Shown: positions 26,034 through 35,227, counted from the stretch's first letter. The stretch: DNA of 64,000 nucleotides from CAWBBA01 sp963729795 (GCA_963729795.1 CAVSPC010000037.1:1-64000); one strand, 5' to 3'. Made by a program: numbers and translations. The notes: a model not told the origin generated them from the sequence alone.

Positions 26034-28175
26034 ATGGAAAAAAGCGCTGATCCTCACGACACTAATGCTTCTCCAAAAAGTGAAACCAAGACGAATCGGC
26101 TCATACTGGAGAAAAGCCCCTATCTTCTCCAACACGCATACAACCCGGTGGATTGGTTCGCTTGGGGGGATGAGGCGTTCGAAAAGGCCCGCAAGGAAGA
26201 TAAGCCCATATTTCTTTCAATTGGGTACTCAACCTGTCACTGGTGCCACGTGATGGAGCACGAGTCGTTCGAGGATCCTGAGGTAGCCCGCTTGATGAAC
26301 GAAGCTTTCGTTTCCATCAAGGTGGATAGAGAAGAGCGCCCGGACCTCGATCATGTGTACATGGCTGTCTGTCAGATGATGACCGGCGGAGGTGGGTGGC
26401 CTCTGAACGTGATTTTGACTCCGGATAAAAAGCCGTTCTATGCGGGCACATACTTTCCCAAGGAGAGCCGTTTCGGCAGGCTCGGCATGATGGATCTCGC
26501 TCCGCGCATCCAGGAACTATGGCGCACGCAACGGCAAGAAGTTTTGCAATCGGCAAGCAAAGTTATGCTCGGGCTTCGCCAGGTGCCGGACACATCACCA
26601 GGTAATCCTCCTGGAAAAGAAGTGCTTGACTCGGCTTACCGGCAATTAGCTCAAAGATTTGATTCGGCCCGCGGTGGGTTCGGCGAGGCTCCTAAATTTC
26701 CGACCCCCCATAACCTCATGTTTCTTCTCAGATACTGGAAGAGGACCGGACAAGCGCAGGCCCTGGAGATGGTCGAGAAGACGCTTCAGGCTATGCGTTC
26801 AGGTGGAATCTACGACCACGTGGGCTTCGGATTCCACCGATATTCGACCGATTCCGGGTGGCTCGTACCTCATTTCGAAAAGATGCTCTACGATCAGGCC
26901 ATGTTAGCTGTGGCATATACTGAAGCTTATCAGGCAACGGAAAAATCTCAATACGCGAAAACGGCACAGGAAATCTTGGCTTATGTCCTTCGTGACATGA
27001 CCGCCCCTAATGGCGGCTTCTATTCGGCCGAAGACGCGGACAGCGAAGGTGTAGAGGGCAAGTTCTACGTCTGGAGCGCCGAAGAAATCAATCGAGCCCT
27101 GGAAGCAGACGAAGCCGATTTGCTGGAGCGCGCTTTCAATATAAAGCTCTCGGGCAATTTCGGAGAAGAAGCCACCGGCAAGCTGACCGGCTTTAACATT
27201 TTGCACTTGAAAGAATCTTTTTCGGAAGTAGCATCCGTGCTTAAACTCAGCCAAGAGCAGCTTGAAGAAGTGCTGGAAAGGGCGCGCACAAAACTCTTTG
27301 CCGTGAGAGAAAAGCGCATACATCCGGGTAAAGACGACAAGATCCTGACCGACTGGAACGGCCTTATGATAGCGGCCCTATCAAAGGGAGCTCAGGCCTT
27401 CGATCGGCCGGAGTACGCAGACGCAGCCAGGAAAGCAGCCGATTTCATTCTCCAAACTATGCGCGATCCTGAGGGCAAGCTATTGCACCGATTTCGAGAC
27501 AATGAAGCGGCGCTGCCTGCCCATGCGGACGACTATTCGTTCCTGATCTGGGGGTTGCTTGAGTTATATGAGGCAGGCTTCGACGTGCGTTACCTTGAAG
27601 GCGCGGTCGAACTCAATAACGAGTTTATCGCCCACTTCTGGGACAACGAAGGAGGAGGTTTCTATTTCACTGCGGACGATTCCGAGCAGTTGCTTGTCCG
27701 CAACAAGGAGATCTATGACGGAGCTGCCCCGTCCGGGAATTCAGTGGCTACCTTGAATCTGTTGCGTCTCGCCCGTATAACAGCGAACGCGGATCTGGAA
27801 CAGAAGGCGGAAATTGTTGCGCGCACGTTCTCGGGGAACATAAATCAGTTTCCATCAGCCTACACGCAAATGCTGGTCGCGTTGGAGTTCGCTCTTGGGC
27901 CGTCTTACGAGGTAGTTATAGCCGGCCGGGCCGAAGCTGATGACACCCAGGCAATGCTGCGGGAGTTGCGAAGGGTCTTTATTCCCGACAAGGTTGTGTT
28001 GCTGCGGCCTGTTGATGGCGATTTGCCGGAAATTGCGAGGCTCGCAGGCTATACAACAGAGCAGGTAAGCCTCGAAGGTAAAGCCACCGCATACGTTTGT
28101 GCCAATTATCAGTGCGAATTGCCGACCACGAATTCAGACAAGATGCTTGAATTGCTGGGCGCAAAGAAGCAGTGA
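26034..28175 (+). CDS. thioredoxin-like DUF255 protein (YyaL/SSP411 family)
   Basis: 713 residues. The N-terminal thioredoxin-like DUF255 domain includes NRLILEKSPYLLQHAYNPVDW and the Cys motif STCHWCHVMEHESF. The remainder is an alpha/alpha-toroid resembling glycosyl-hydrolase/epimerase folds (FGEAPKFPTPHNLMFLLRYW, then GIYDHVGFGFHRYSTD; HPGKDDKILTDWNGLMIAAL). The family is widespread and its biochemical role is unknown. Start ATG 26034 lies 8 nt after AGGAG (26021-26025); ATG 26028 is too close to it, and the 48 codons upstream (from 25890) have no coding character. Confidence 0.9.
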   Translation: MEKSADPHDTNASPKSETKTNRLILEKSPYLLQHAYNPVDWFAWGDEAFEKARKEDKPIFLSIGYSTCHWCHVMEHESFEDPEVARLMNEAFVSIKVDREERPDLDHVYMAVCQMMTGGGGWPLNVILTPDKKPFYAGTYFPKESRFGRLGMMDLAPRIQELWRTQRQEVLQSASKVMLGLRQVPDTSPGNPPGKEVLDSAYRQLAQRFDSARGGFGEAPKFPTPHNLMFLLRYWKRTGQAQALEMVEKTLQAMRSGGIYDHVGFGFHRYSTDSGWLVPHFEKMLYDQAMLAVAYTEAYQATEKSQYAKTAQEILAYVLRDMTAPNGGFYSAEDADSEGVEGKFYVWSAEEINRALEADEADLLERAFNIKLSGNFGEEATGKLTGFNILHLKESFSEVASVLKLSQEQLEEVLERARTKLFAVREKRIHPGKDDKILTDWNGLMIAALSKGAQAFDRPEYADAARKAADFILQTMRDPEGKLLHRFRDNEAALPAHADDYSFLIWGLLELYEAGFDVRYLEGAVELNNEFIAHFWDNEGGGFYFTADDSEQLLVRNKEIYDGAAPSGNSVATLNLLRLARITANADLEQKAEIVARTFSGNINQFPSAYTQMLVALEFALGPSYEVVIAGRAEADDTQAMLRELRRVFIPDKVVLLRPVDGDLPEIARLAGYTTEQVSLEGKATAYVCANYQCELPTTNSDKMLELLGAKKQ

Positions 28176-28296
28176 AAAATCTCGAGAAATTGGGTAATAT
28201 GAGCGGCGCTCGCGTGTCACTATGCCTACGAGCCGGCTGCCAATGATCTTTCTGATGGGGACGCGGGCACGTCTCTGTCTTTTGGAGGATGTCTGT

Positions 28297-30306
28297 ATGA
28301 GCAATGATCAAAAAAATCTTCACCAAGTTTGTATCAACACTCTGCGAATTCTAGCCGCTGACGCTATCCAAGCGGCGAAGTCGGGTCATCCGGGGCTTCC
28401 GTTGGGAGCCGCGCCCATGGCCTACGTGCTCTGGACAAAGTTTCTGAGGTACAATCCCGCTAATCCCTGCTGGCCCAACCGCGACCGTTTTGTTCATTCG
28501 GCCGGACACGGTTCCGCGCTGCTATACGCACTGCTTCATCTTACCGGCTACGACATCTCGCTTGAAGATGTGAAGCGCTTTCGCCAATGGGAGAGCAAAA
28601 CTCCGGGCCATCCTGAATATTGCCTTGAATGCGGGATCGAAGCCACAACGGGTCCACTCGGACAAGGCTTCGGCATGGGCGTGGGAATGGCCCTGGCTGA
28701 ACGATTTCTGGCAGACCAATTTAATCGTGCCGACTATCCGCTCGTAGACCATTTCACGTACGCAATAGTTTCCGATGGGGATCTCATGGAGGGCGTTGCA
28801 TGCGAGGCGGCTTCACTTGCCGGCCACCTCAAGCTCGGCAAACTTATTTATCTCTATGACGACAACCATATTACGATTGAAGGTGATACGGCTCTGACAT
28901 TCACGGAGAATGTCCAGGGGCGTTTCGAGGCGTACGGCTGGCACGTCCAAAGAGTGCAAGACGGCAATGACATTGACGACATTGAGGACGCTATCCGAAA
29001 GGCCCGTCTAGAAACCGAACGTCCGTCTCTCATCATGATTCGCACCCATATAGGATTCGGCAGCCCCAAGCAGGACAGTGCCAGCGCTCACGGCGAGCCG
29101 CTGGGTGAAGAAGCCCTTAAGGCCACGAAGGAAGCGTTCAGTTGGCCGACCGAGCCACCGTTTCATATACCGGATGAGGCTGTTTCTCAATTCTCGCTGG
29201 CGCTGGATCGCGGGAGCAAACTGGAAACAGAATGGCAAGCCATGTTCGGCGCGTATCGGACGGAATTTTCCTCCGAAGCGGAAAGCTTTGAACTGCAATT
29301 CCGCGGGGAACTTCCGCATGATTGGAATGCGGATATTCCGCTGTACAAACCGGAAGATGGAGCCATCGCGACGCGAGTTGCTTCGGGCAAGATACTCAAC
29401 GCCATTGCCAAGCGGGTCCCTAATGTTTTGGGAGGTTCCGCAGACCTGGCTCCCTCTACTAAGACTCTCATTGCCGGTGCATCTGACCAAGCCGTTGACA
29501 GTCACGGGGGACGGAATGTCCATTTCGGCATCAGAGAGCATGCGATGGCGGCTATGGTTAACGGGATGGCCTTGCACGGAGGAGTGATACCGTATGGATC
29601 TACCTTCCTGATATTCTCCGATTATCTACGGCCCTCTTTGAGGGTGGCGGCTTTGATGAACGTCCATTCCATCTTCGTTTTTACCCATGACAGTATTGCC
29701 GTGGGAGAAGACGGCCCCACTCATCAGCCGGTGGAGCACCTCGCCTCCCTGCGCGCAATGCCGAACTTTGTTGTCATTCGGCCTGCTGATGCCAACGAAA
29801 CCGCGGCGGCGTGGAGGATAGCTTTGCATCGCTCCGGACCGGTCGCTCTAATTCTAAGCCGCCAAAATCTGCCGATCCTCGATCAGGGTCGCTACGCCAG
29901 CGCATCAGGCCTTGAAAAGGGGGCCTATATTGTATCGGATGTGGAGGGTAAGCCGGACATTCTGTTGATCGCCACCGGCTCGGAGGTGCATCTAGCACTT
30001 CAGGCACAGGAGAAGCTCACCGCGGAAAAGGGAATCCAGGCGAGGGTCATTTCCATGCCGTGCTGGGAATTATTTCTGGAGCAGCCGCAGGACTACCGGG
30101 ACTTCGTCCTTCCTCCTGAAGTCAAGGCGCGGCTTGCAATCGAGGCGGGCTCTTCCATGGGCTGGGCCCAATGGGTGGGTGATCAAGGAGCGATCATAGG
30201 TGTGGATCGGTTTGGCACCTCGGCACCGGGCCCGGAAGTGCTCAGGCGCTATGGTTTTAGCGTGGAAAATGTTGTGGCCCGTGCTGAAGCCTTGGTGAAG
30301 AGGTGA
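28297..30306 (+). CDS. tkt: transketolase
   Basis: Thiamine-diphosphate enzyme of the pentose-phosphate pathway, moving C2 units between sugars. 669 residues, the usual length. Motifs: KSGHPGLPLGAAPM, GHGSALLYALLHLTGY, the ThDP motif SDGDLMEGVACEAASLAGHL with the Mg ligand DDNHITIEG, and in the second half RNVHFGIREHAMAAMVNGM and GEDGPTHQPVEHLASLRAMP. ATG 28297 follows GGAGGAT by 9 nt; the longer frame from 28222 has no such site. It stands alone on the plus strand after the DUF255 gene. Confidence 0.96.
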   Translation: MSNDQKNLHQVCINTLRILAADAIQAAKSGHPGLPLGAAPMAYVLWTKFLRYNPANPCWPNRDRFVHSAGHGSALLYALLHLTGYDISLEDVKRFRQWESKTPGHPEYCLECGIEATTGPLGQGFGMGVGMALAERFLADQFNRADYPLVDHFTYAIVSDGDLMEGVACEAASLAGHLKLGKLIYLYDDNHITIEGDTALTFTENVQGRFEAYGWHVQRVQDGNDIDDIEDAIRKARLETERPSLIMIRTHIGFGSPKQDSASAHGEPLGEEALKATKEAFSWPTEPPFHIPDEAVSQFSLALDRGSKLETEWQAMFGAYRTEFSSEAESFELQFRGELPHDWNADIPLYKPEDGAIATRVASGKILNAIAKRVPNVLGGSADLAPSTKTLIAGASDQAVDSHGGRNVHFGIREHAMAAMVNGMALHGGVIPYGSTFLIFSDYLRPSLRVAALMNVHSIFVFTHDSIAVGEDGPTHQPVEHLASLRAMPNFVVIRPADANETAAAWRIALHRSGPVALILSRQNLPILDQGRYASASGLEKGAYIVSDVEGKPDILLIATGSEVHLALQAQEKLTAEKGIQARVISMPCWELFLEQPQDYRDFVLPPEVKARLAIEAGSSMGWAQWVGDQGAIIGVDRFGTSAPGPEVLRRYGFSVENVVARAEALVKR

Positions 30307-30397
30307 CGAGGGCAATCATGCCTTCGTGGGTACCGGCCCAGGGGCCAACCGGGGCGTATTGTCGGAGAGCTTGGGCTTATGTGGTAGTGTGGTATCT

Positions 30398-30691
30398 ATG
30401 ACCGACAGGGAGCAGATCATTCTAAAGATTAAAGAAGTGCTTCCATTACTGAGAGAGAAATACGGGGTAGCATCTCTTGGCATCTTCGGATCTTATGTGA
30501 GAAACGATCAAAGCCCGGGCAGCGACGTAGACATCCTCGTAGAATTTGGAGAGCCTGTGAGCCTGTTCCGGTTCATGGCTTTAGAATACGAGTTAGAGGA
30601 CTTGATAGGATGTAAAGTGGATTTGGTGATGAAAACCGCACTCAAACCTGCCATAGGAAGGCACATCCTCGGCGAGGTCGTCTATCTGTGA
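30398..30691 (+). CDS. MNT-type nucleotidyltransferase (antitoxin-like)
   Basis: 97 residues with the minimal nucleotidyltransferase signature FGSYVRNDQSPGSDVDILVEF (GS-x10-DxD). Members pair with HEPN/HepT proteins and AMPylate or otherwise neutralise them in type VII toxin-antitoxin modules. The stop overlaps the start of the following HEPN gene by GTGA, the classical arrangement. ATG 30398 is chosen; the upstream extension to 30326 lacks coding character. Because the partner's catalytic His is altered, the toxin function of this pair is doubtful. Confidence 0.87.
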   Translation: MTDREQIILKIKEVLPLLREKYGVASLGIFGSYVRNDQSPGSDVDILVEFGEPVSLFRFMALEYELEDLIGCKVDLVMKTALKPAIGRHILGEVVYL

Positions 30692-31032
30692 AAAGAGAAT
30701 ATAGAGACTACTTGAATGATATATTTGAGGCGGTCACTGCACTCGAGAAATTTGTTGAGGGAATGACTTTCGAAGATTTCCAGAAAGATCAGAAGACCCT
30801 GTTCGCGGTTACAAGAGCGTTCGAAGTTCTAGGAGAAGCTGCCAAGAAAATTCCTCAGACACTGAAAACAGAGCGTCCGGACATTCCGTGGCGAGAAATG
30901 GCGGGCATGCGTGACAAACTGATCGATGAATATTTCGCCGTTGACGTGAAAGTCTTGTGGAAAACAATTAAGGAAGACCTGCCATCGATTAGGTCCGCTG
31001 TCGTGAGGCTCTTGCCCAGTAGTGACTCCTAG
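30688..31032 (+). CDS. HepT-like HEPN protein (DUF86), catalytic His replaced
   Basis: 114 residues, GTG start overlapping the MNT stop. It matches DUF86/HepT along its length: YRDYLNDIFEAVTALEKFVEG, then AVTRAFEVLGEAAKKIP and RPDIPWREMAGMRDKLIDEYF. The RNase motif of HEPN toxins is R-x4-6-H (usually RxxLxHxYF); here the His position is Asp (MRDKLIDEYF). If this reading is right, the ribonuclease should be inactive. Either a detoxified relic or a protein with another role. Convergent with the next gene, whose 3' end overlaps it by 4 nt. Confidence 0.85.
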   Translation: MKREYRDYLNDIFEAVTALEKFVEGMTFEDFQKDQKTLFAVTRAFEVLGEAAKKIPQTLKTERPDIPWREMAGMRDKLIDEYFAVDVKVLWKTIKEDLPSIRSAVVRLLPSSDS

Positions 31033-31589
31033 ACCAGGCCCCGATCCGCACTTTCTTCCAACAGTATCTTTCCGATCTCCACAACAATCCTTTCGACCCA
31101 ATGTTGCGGGTAAGTAGCTGTGAGATGCCGCATACTGTAATGCCTCAAACCCCATCTCCACACCATGGCATCAGCGATATACTCAAGCCTCTCTTTGTAT
31201 CGCGCCCTGTCGCCACGTGATGTGGGCCATTCGTCTTCCGGGGGCCTCTGGGCCACCACGTGCCCCAATTCCCGCAGAAATGAGCCCAGGAACAGGTCTT
31301 CCGGCCACTCCTGATGTTCATCGTATACCGTAATCTTGTATTCTCTAGCGTTCGGCGGGCCCTGGGTCTTTGTACTCATACCCAAAGGTAAGGCAGGGTC
31401 GGGCGTTATCACAATAGTCAAGTTTCTCGCTCCAGACAGGAACAGCCTCAATACTTCATTGGGAAGAAGCAAGAATGCCTTTTCAAAGCGTTTCCCGGCG
31501 GCAGAAATTACTTTGCCGCTCTTTCCCGAGCGGTCGAATTGCACATGCTCCCGTACGTACTGCGCTACAGCTTCCCTTTCTTGACTCAT
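31029..31589 (-). CDS. zincin-like protein with degenerate HExxH
   Basis: 186 residues. A metallopeptidase-like pattern is present but altered: FLRELGHVVAQ has Arg where the first His of HExxH should be, and a downstream EYIADAMVWRWG resembles the E-x-x-A-D third-ligand helix. The N-terminal half (VLRLFLSGARNLTIVITPD, then EYKITVYDEHQEW) could be the edge strand of such a fold. It is probably not an active zinc protease, unless it uses other residues. It runs convergently into the HepT gene. I do not recognise a named family. Confidence 0.65.
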   Translation of the reverse strand: MSQEREAVAQYVREHVQFDRSGKSGKVISAAGKRFEKAFLLLPNEVLRLFLSGARNLTIVITPDPALPLGMSTKTQGPPNAREYKITVYDEHQEWPEDLFLGSFLRELGHVVAQRPPEDEWPTSRGDRARYKERLEYIADAMVWRWGLRHYSMRHLTATYPQHWVERIVVEIGKILLEESADRGLV

Positions 31590-31617
31590 TCAGAAATGAC
31601 CTTCAGGGCTTGATTCC

Positions 31618-32850
31618 TCACCACAGGGTAGGGAATGTCAATATCTTGGCTTCGGCTTCCTGTCTACGAGGCGGTGGCGAACTAGGCATTGCTTCTCCCC
31701 ATTTAGCCAACAGCTCCTGGTATTCCTTGTTTCCAGGGTCCATGGCAAGGGCCTTGCGAAGAGTCCCGAGGGCAGCGGCATGCCGGTTGATAGCGTACTG
31801 CACCTGGGCCAGCATCTCCACCATATCCGGGCTGTTCCCCTTAGTGAGAGCTATGGCCTTTTCGGCCAAGCGCTCCGCCTCAGCGGGATTTCGGTACGGT
31901 GGTGCAGGGGCCAGAGCATGAAGGAGACCGAGAGCCGCGTACGCTGCCGCGAACTTCTTGTCCAACTCGATAGCTTTCCGGAAGTCTTTCTCCGCTAGTT
32001 CGTATTCCCCGAGCTTCCTGTAGGCAGTCCCCCTGTCCTTATATAATGACGCGGAAGATGGATTCATTTCGATGACCTTGCCGAATTCTTCCACTGCCTT
32101 GTCATCACGCCCTTTCCCGCTCAGTGCCATGCCGCGGTTGTGATATGCGGAGGCGAATTTTGAGTCTATCTCGAGAGTCTTGTCGAAATCCTTTAAGGCC
32201 AGGTCGTACTCCTTCAACCTCAGATGAGCCACGCCTCTGTTGTTGTAATACATGGCCTTGGTCGGATCGAGTTTGATAGCTTTGTCAAAGTCGTCAATGG
32301 CGCGTTCGTATTGGTATTTGCCATTCAGGGCGAACCCACGATTGTTGTAGTATCGTGCATCCTTTAGATTCAAGCGGATGGCCCGGTCGAAATCCTTGAT
32401 CGCGTGATCGTAGTCGTTCTTGCCGTTGTAAGCGAAGCCCCTTGTGTTAAGGGCCTCGGAAGAGTTCGGATCAAGCTTGACAGCAACGTCAAGAGCGTCA
32501 ATGGCTCTGTCGTAATCGTTAATGGCGTTGTAAGCAAAGCCGAGTCGGATAAACGCCGGAGCGTATGCCGGGTCCAGCTTGATAGCTTGGGTGAGATCTT
32601 TTATGGCAGATTGAGGATCGCCTTTCCTCAAGTAGATTTCTCCCCGCTTGGCCCAGCACTGGGCAGAACTGCCGTACATCTTGATGGCTTCAGAAAACTG
32701 GTTGATGGCTTCATCGAGGTTCCCTGCGTCTTCAGCGTCCAATCCTGCTCTATACAAATCAACGAATTGTGCGGCTGGTGCCACGTGAGGTCCCAAGAAT
32801 AAGATCACGAGGGCGCATACGCTGAGGAAACCCGCTTTATGCATGAGCAT
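31618..32850 (-). CDS. secreted TPR-repeat protein
   Basis: 410 residues. The Sec signal peptide (KAGFLSVCALVILFLGPHVA, cleavage near APA-AQ at residue 27) is followed by eight or nine tandem 34-residue TPR units with very regular consensus, e.g. YNNRGFALNGKYQYERAIDDFDKAI and YHNRGMALSGKGRDDKAVEEFGKVI. The last part (ERLAEKAIALTKGNSPDMVE) is less regular. It is a periplasmic or cell-surface interaction scaffold. ATG 32850 has AGGAGA 5 nt upstream. It lies 28 nt downstream (on the minus strand) of no gene; the next gene is the zincin-like one on the same strand. Confidence 0.88.
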   Translation of the reverse strand: MLMHKAGFLSVCALVILFLGPHVAPAAQFVDLYRAGLDAEDAGNLDEAINQFSEAIKMYGSSAQCWAKRGEIYLRKGDPQSAIKDLTQAIKLDPAYAPAFIRLGFAYNAINDYDRAIDALDVAVKLDPNSSEALNTRGFAYNGKNDYDHAIKDFDRAIRLNLKDARYYNNRGFALNGKYQYERAIDDFDKAIKLDPTKAMYYNNRGVAHLRLKEYDLALKDFDKTLEIDSKFASAYHNRGMALSGKGRDDKAVEEFGKVIEMNPSSASLYKDRGTAYRKLGEYELAEKDFRKAIELDKKFAAAYAALGLLHALAPAPPYRNPAEAERLAEKAIALTKGNSPDMVEMLAQVQYAINRHAAALGTLRKALAMDPGNKEYQELLAKWGEAMPSSPPPRRQEAEAKILTFPTLW

Positions 32851-33111
32851 GCTTTCTCCTGTGCATAGCTTCTTTAAGAAAAGTACTTCGGCCCCATGGG
32901 CGCCGCCGAGCGATGATTCGACCGTAGCTCCGGACCTGCCACCGTGTGTGGGCTCTTCCAGTAACGCTCAAACTGATCTATAACTATTTTCCGAGCTTAT
33001 GACAAGTGATCGGGGGAGAGATCCCGTAGGCGCCTGACTAAGCGGCAAAAAATGTGGACCGATTCACGCCAATCTGACCACTTTTGCAATTACGAAGGAG
33101 GTTAGTTTTTC

Positions 33112-33765
33112 ATGGACGTTATCGACACCATTCGAAACCGAAAAAGCGCCAGGGCTTTCAGTGACGAACCCTTGTCCCGGCAGTTGCTCGAAAAAGTATT
33201 AAGAGATGCCTCCCGCGCTCCTTCAGCAATAAACATGCAGCCTTGGGAAGTGCACATGGTTCTGGGTGAGGAGGCAAGAAGGTTGTCACGCAGGCTTATG
33301 CGCTCTTTTCGCGAACGCGGCCTCACCTGCGGCCCCGGTTCGAGCCGGCCTCTCCCTGATCGTTTCATTCAAAGAGCGAGGGAGTGCGGCGATGGCATGT
33401 CCCATTTGCTAGAGACGATGGGCACGGATTTGTCGACCTTTGTCAACGAGGGGAGCCTAAATTTCTACGGCGCGCCGGCAGTGGCCCTTATATTCCTTGA
33501 CGATGCTTTTCCATCCGAAAGGATGGCCGACATAGGGGTGTTTATGGCCTATCTGCTTCTGGCATCATCCAGTTACGGTCTGGCCTCATGTCCGATAGGG
33601 CTGGTCAAATCGTATGAAGACGAGGTGAAAGACCACTTGAACATTCCGGAATCCAAGATCTTAGTAATTTCAGTAGCATTGGGCAGGCCGAAGCCCGGAG
33701 TGCCGATCAATGAATTCAGGTCTTCGAGAGCCGATCCGAACGAATTTGTACGGTGGATAGACTAG
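33112..33765 (+). CDS. nitroreductase-family flavoprotein
   Basis: 217 residues of the FMN-dependent nitroreductase fold: IRNRKSARAFSDEPLSRQLLEKVLRDASRAPSAINMQPWEV at the N-terminus (phosphate-binding R-x-S/A-x-R region), then MADIGVFMAYLLLASSSYGLASCPIGL and ILVISVALGRPKPG near the end. Reduces nitro, quinone or other substrates with NAD(P)H; the real substrate is unknown. ATG 33112 has AAGGAGG about 10 nt upstream. The RAYT remnant lies just after it on the other strand. Confidence 0.88.
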   Translation: MDVIDTIRNRKSARAFSDEPLSRQLLEKVLRDASRAPSAINMQPWEVHMVLGEEARRLSRRLMRSFRERGLTCGPGSSRPLPDRFIQRARECGDGMSHLLETMGTDLSTFVNEGSLNFYGAPAVALIFLDDAFPSERMADIGVFMAYLLLASSSYGLASCPIGLVKSYEDEVKDHLNIPESKILVISVALGRPKPGVPINEFRSSRADPNEFVRWID

Positions 33766-33797
33766 AAGAAGACCGGAGCGGCGGAAAAGACAGTTAG

Positions 33798-33819
33798 TAG
33801 GACCGGCATCTTGCCGGTT
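33798..33819. repeat. REP palindrome (left of the RAYT remnant)
   Basis: GTAGGACCGGCATCTTGCCGGT. Its reverse complement is found exactly at 34332-34353, on the other side of the transposase remnant. Confidence 0.85.
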
Positions 33820-33821
33820 GG

Positions 33822-34277
33822 TCATATATCGGGGCAAAATCCCATCCACGGATATTTCTCCAGATACGGCCATCTCCTCAGCGGATTGTCATGAATGTAT
33901 TGGGCCTTTTGCAACAGTTCTTCCTGATCCCTCACTATCCGATCCAAGTATTCTCGCTGCTAAATAGGGCTCATCCTTCCCGAAGCCTTTGCCAACTTCT
34001 TGGCGGAAAACGATTTCCAAGAGTGAACAATTCTTTGGAGAGCAAAGCCTTCGAGTGGGAGAACCAAAACGTGAACATGATCGTCCATTATCACGTAAGC
34101 CGTTAGTATATAACGCTGGTCTTCGAAATGTTTAATTGATGTCTGCACAATGGTTCTTTCTTGGGGGCAGAGAGGAAGCTGGTTCACGCCAAGACGCCAA
34201 GTAACGAAATACATTGCCCCAGCCAATCGCCAATGAGGTAGCTTTCTCCGGTAGATCATGAGGTGGGATGTTTTCAT
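33822..34277 (-). pseudogene. REP-associated Y1 (RAYT) transposase, broken by one amber codon
   Basis: The frame starts at 34277 (MKTSHLMIYRRKLPHWRL) and encodes the N-terminal part of a Y1_Tnp/RAYT protein, with the HUH-type motif DDHVHVLV. It stops at TAG 33962-33960. Directly after the stop, in the same frame, the typical C-terminus continues for 45 residues to TGA 33822: QREYLDRIVRDQEELLQKAQ, then IHDNPLRRWPYLEKYPWMGF. The TAG stands where a Trp (TGG) is expected, so a single G-to-A change probably inactivated it. It is bracketed by REPs in inverted orientation, the usual REP/RAYT arrangement. Confidence 0.88.
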
Positions 34278-34306
34278 GGTTTCACGGCCGCTCCCCGAAA
34301 CGCGCT

Positions 34307-34353
34307 AACCGGCAAGATGCCAGTCCCGCTGACCGGCAAGATGCCGGTCCTAC
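34307..34353. repeat. tandem REP palindromes (right of the RAYT remnant)
   Basis: Two copies: AACCGGCAAGATGCCAGTCCC (34307-34327) and ACCGGCAAGATGCCGGTCCTAC (34332-34353). The second is the exact reverse complement of the REP on the other side of the transposase. Confidence 0.85.
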
Positions 34354-34382
34354 TACGGCTCTCCACGGCGAACAATCAGCTT

Positions 34383-34970
34383 CTACATCGGGGGAAACTT
34401 GTGCGTCGCTATCTGGACCGAGGTTTCGGAAGGCAGGTGTTTGCCCTCCCGTACGTCGGTGTTGCTTGCCGCTATGTCGGTTACGGCTAAACCTGTAGTG
34501 TCCTGCCGTTTTCCACACCCCTGGGCTGTCCAGCATTCAAGCGAACGGCCCTCTCTGCCTATCTCCTGGCCGACCAGTTTCGTCGGGTCCGTTATCGGCC
34601 CCTCGAAAATCATGAGAGGCCAATATGTGCCTCGGTCCTTTAGCTGGCTTCCCGAGGGAGTCCCGGCTGTCCTGGCAAATTGAGGATCTGAATATTGAGC
34701 GTTCAGCAATGTCGGAGCCGAGTGGCCGTCGTACGGCGGAGCCATGGAGAAGGACACTCTGGTAAAGGCCAGCGAGGCGGCACCATCCGCGAGATTGAAC
34801 GCTGTGGAGTGGCTCTTGTAAGAGGTCGCGAACTTGAGGTCTATTTTGGATTGGGTCAGCATGCCCGCTCCGATAAGGCTCACGACGGCCAGGACCAGCA
34901 GCACAATAGCCACCGCGTTTCCTCGGTCATTGTTCATGGGTCTTAATAGCATTTGCAATAACTCTCTCAT
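34383..34970 (-). CDS. pilX: PilX-like type IV pilus assembly protein
   Basis: 195 residues. The N-terminus has a type-IV-pilin-like leader with an RG junction before the hydrophobic helix (NDRGNAVAIVLLVLAVVSLIGAGML), then a PilX-type region (AFNLADGAASLAFTRVSF). It is the last gene of a minus-strand minor-pilin cluster with pilW, pilV, a FimT-like gene and pilY1. PilX helps prime pilus assembly and interacts with PilY1. ATG 34970 is used (GGAG about 10 nt upstream); ATG 34937 (MNNDRG) is an alternative. Assignment to PilX rests on the helix context and gene order. Confidence 0.75.
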   Translation of the reverse strand: MRELLQMLLRPMNNDRGNAVAIVLLVLAVVSLIGAGMLTQSKIDLKFATSYKSHSTAFNLADGAASLAFTRVSFSMAPPYDGHSAPTLLNAQYSDPQFARTAGTPSGSQLKDRGTYWPLMIFEGPITDPTKLVGQEIGREGRSLECWTAQGCGKRQDTTGLAVTDIAASNTDVREGKHLPSETSVQIATHKFPPM

Positions 34971-35069
34971 GGCCTTTCACTCCTCCGGTCACGCGCTATA
35001 GTTTCCGGACTCCACCCGGTTATTCGGCGGCACAAGAACCCCGTGGAAAAAACCGGTTCAGCGACTCCC

Positions 35070-35180
35070 GTAGGATGTGCTGAACCTGCGAACGCAGGGG
35101 AAGCGCATCGTTCGGTCATTGCGGAGCCGCTCGGCAAGTTTACGCGACCGATGCGCTTTGCTCCGCTCAGCACATCCTAC
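35070..35180. repeat. ~110-bp element with 14-bp perfect inverted termini, copy 1
   Basis: Begins GTAGGATGTGCTGA (35070-35083) and ends TCAGCACATCCTAC (35167-35180). It lies between pilX and pilW. Copy 2 is at 38140-38247. Both also share GAAGCGCATCG and a GATGCGC segment inside. It is non-coding and resembles a MITE or a large REP. Confidence 0.85.
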
Positions 35181-35227
35181 GCGTCTGCGCAAATCCCAGG
35201 ACAAAGCCTCGGAATAAAATAAGCCGT

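Noticed and set aside
33960..34277. The amber codon in the RAYT gene as a pyrrolysine codon
   Set aside because: Pyrrolysine is known mainly in methylamine methyltransferases; the expected residue here is Trp, and one G-to-A change explains it.
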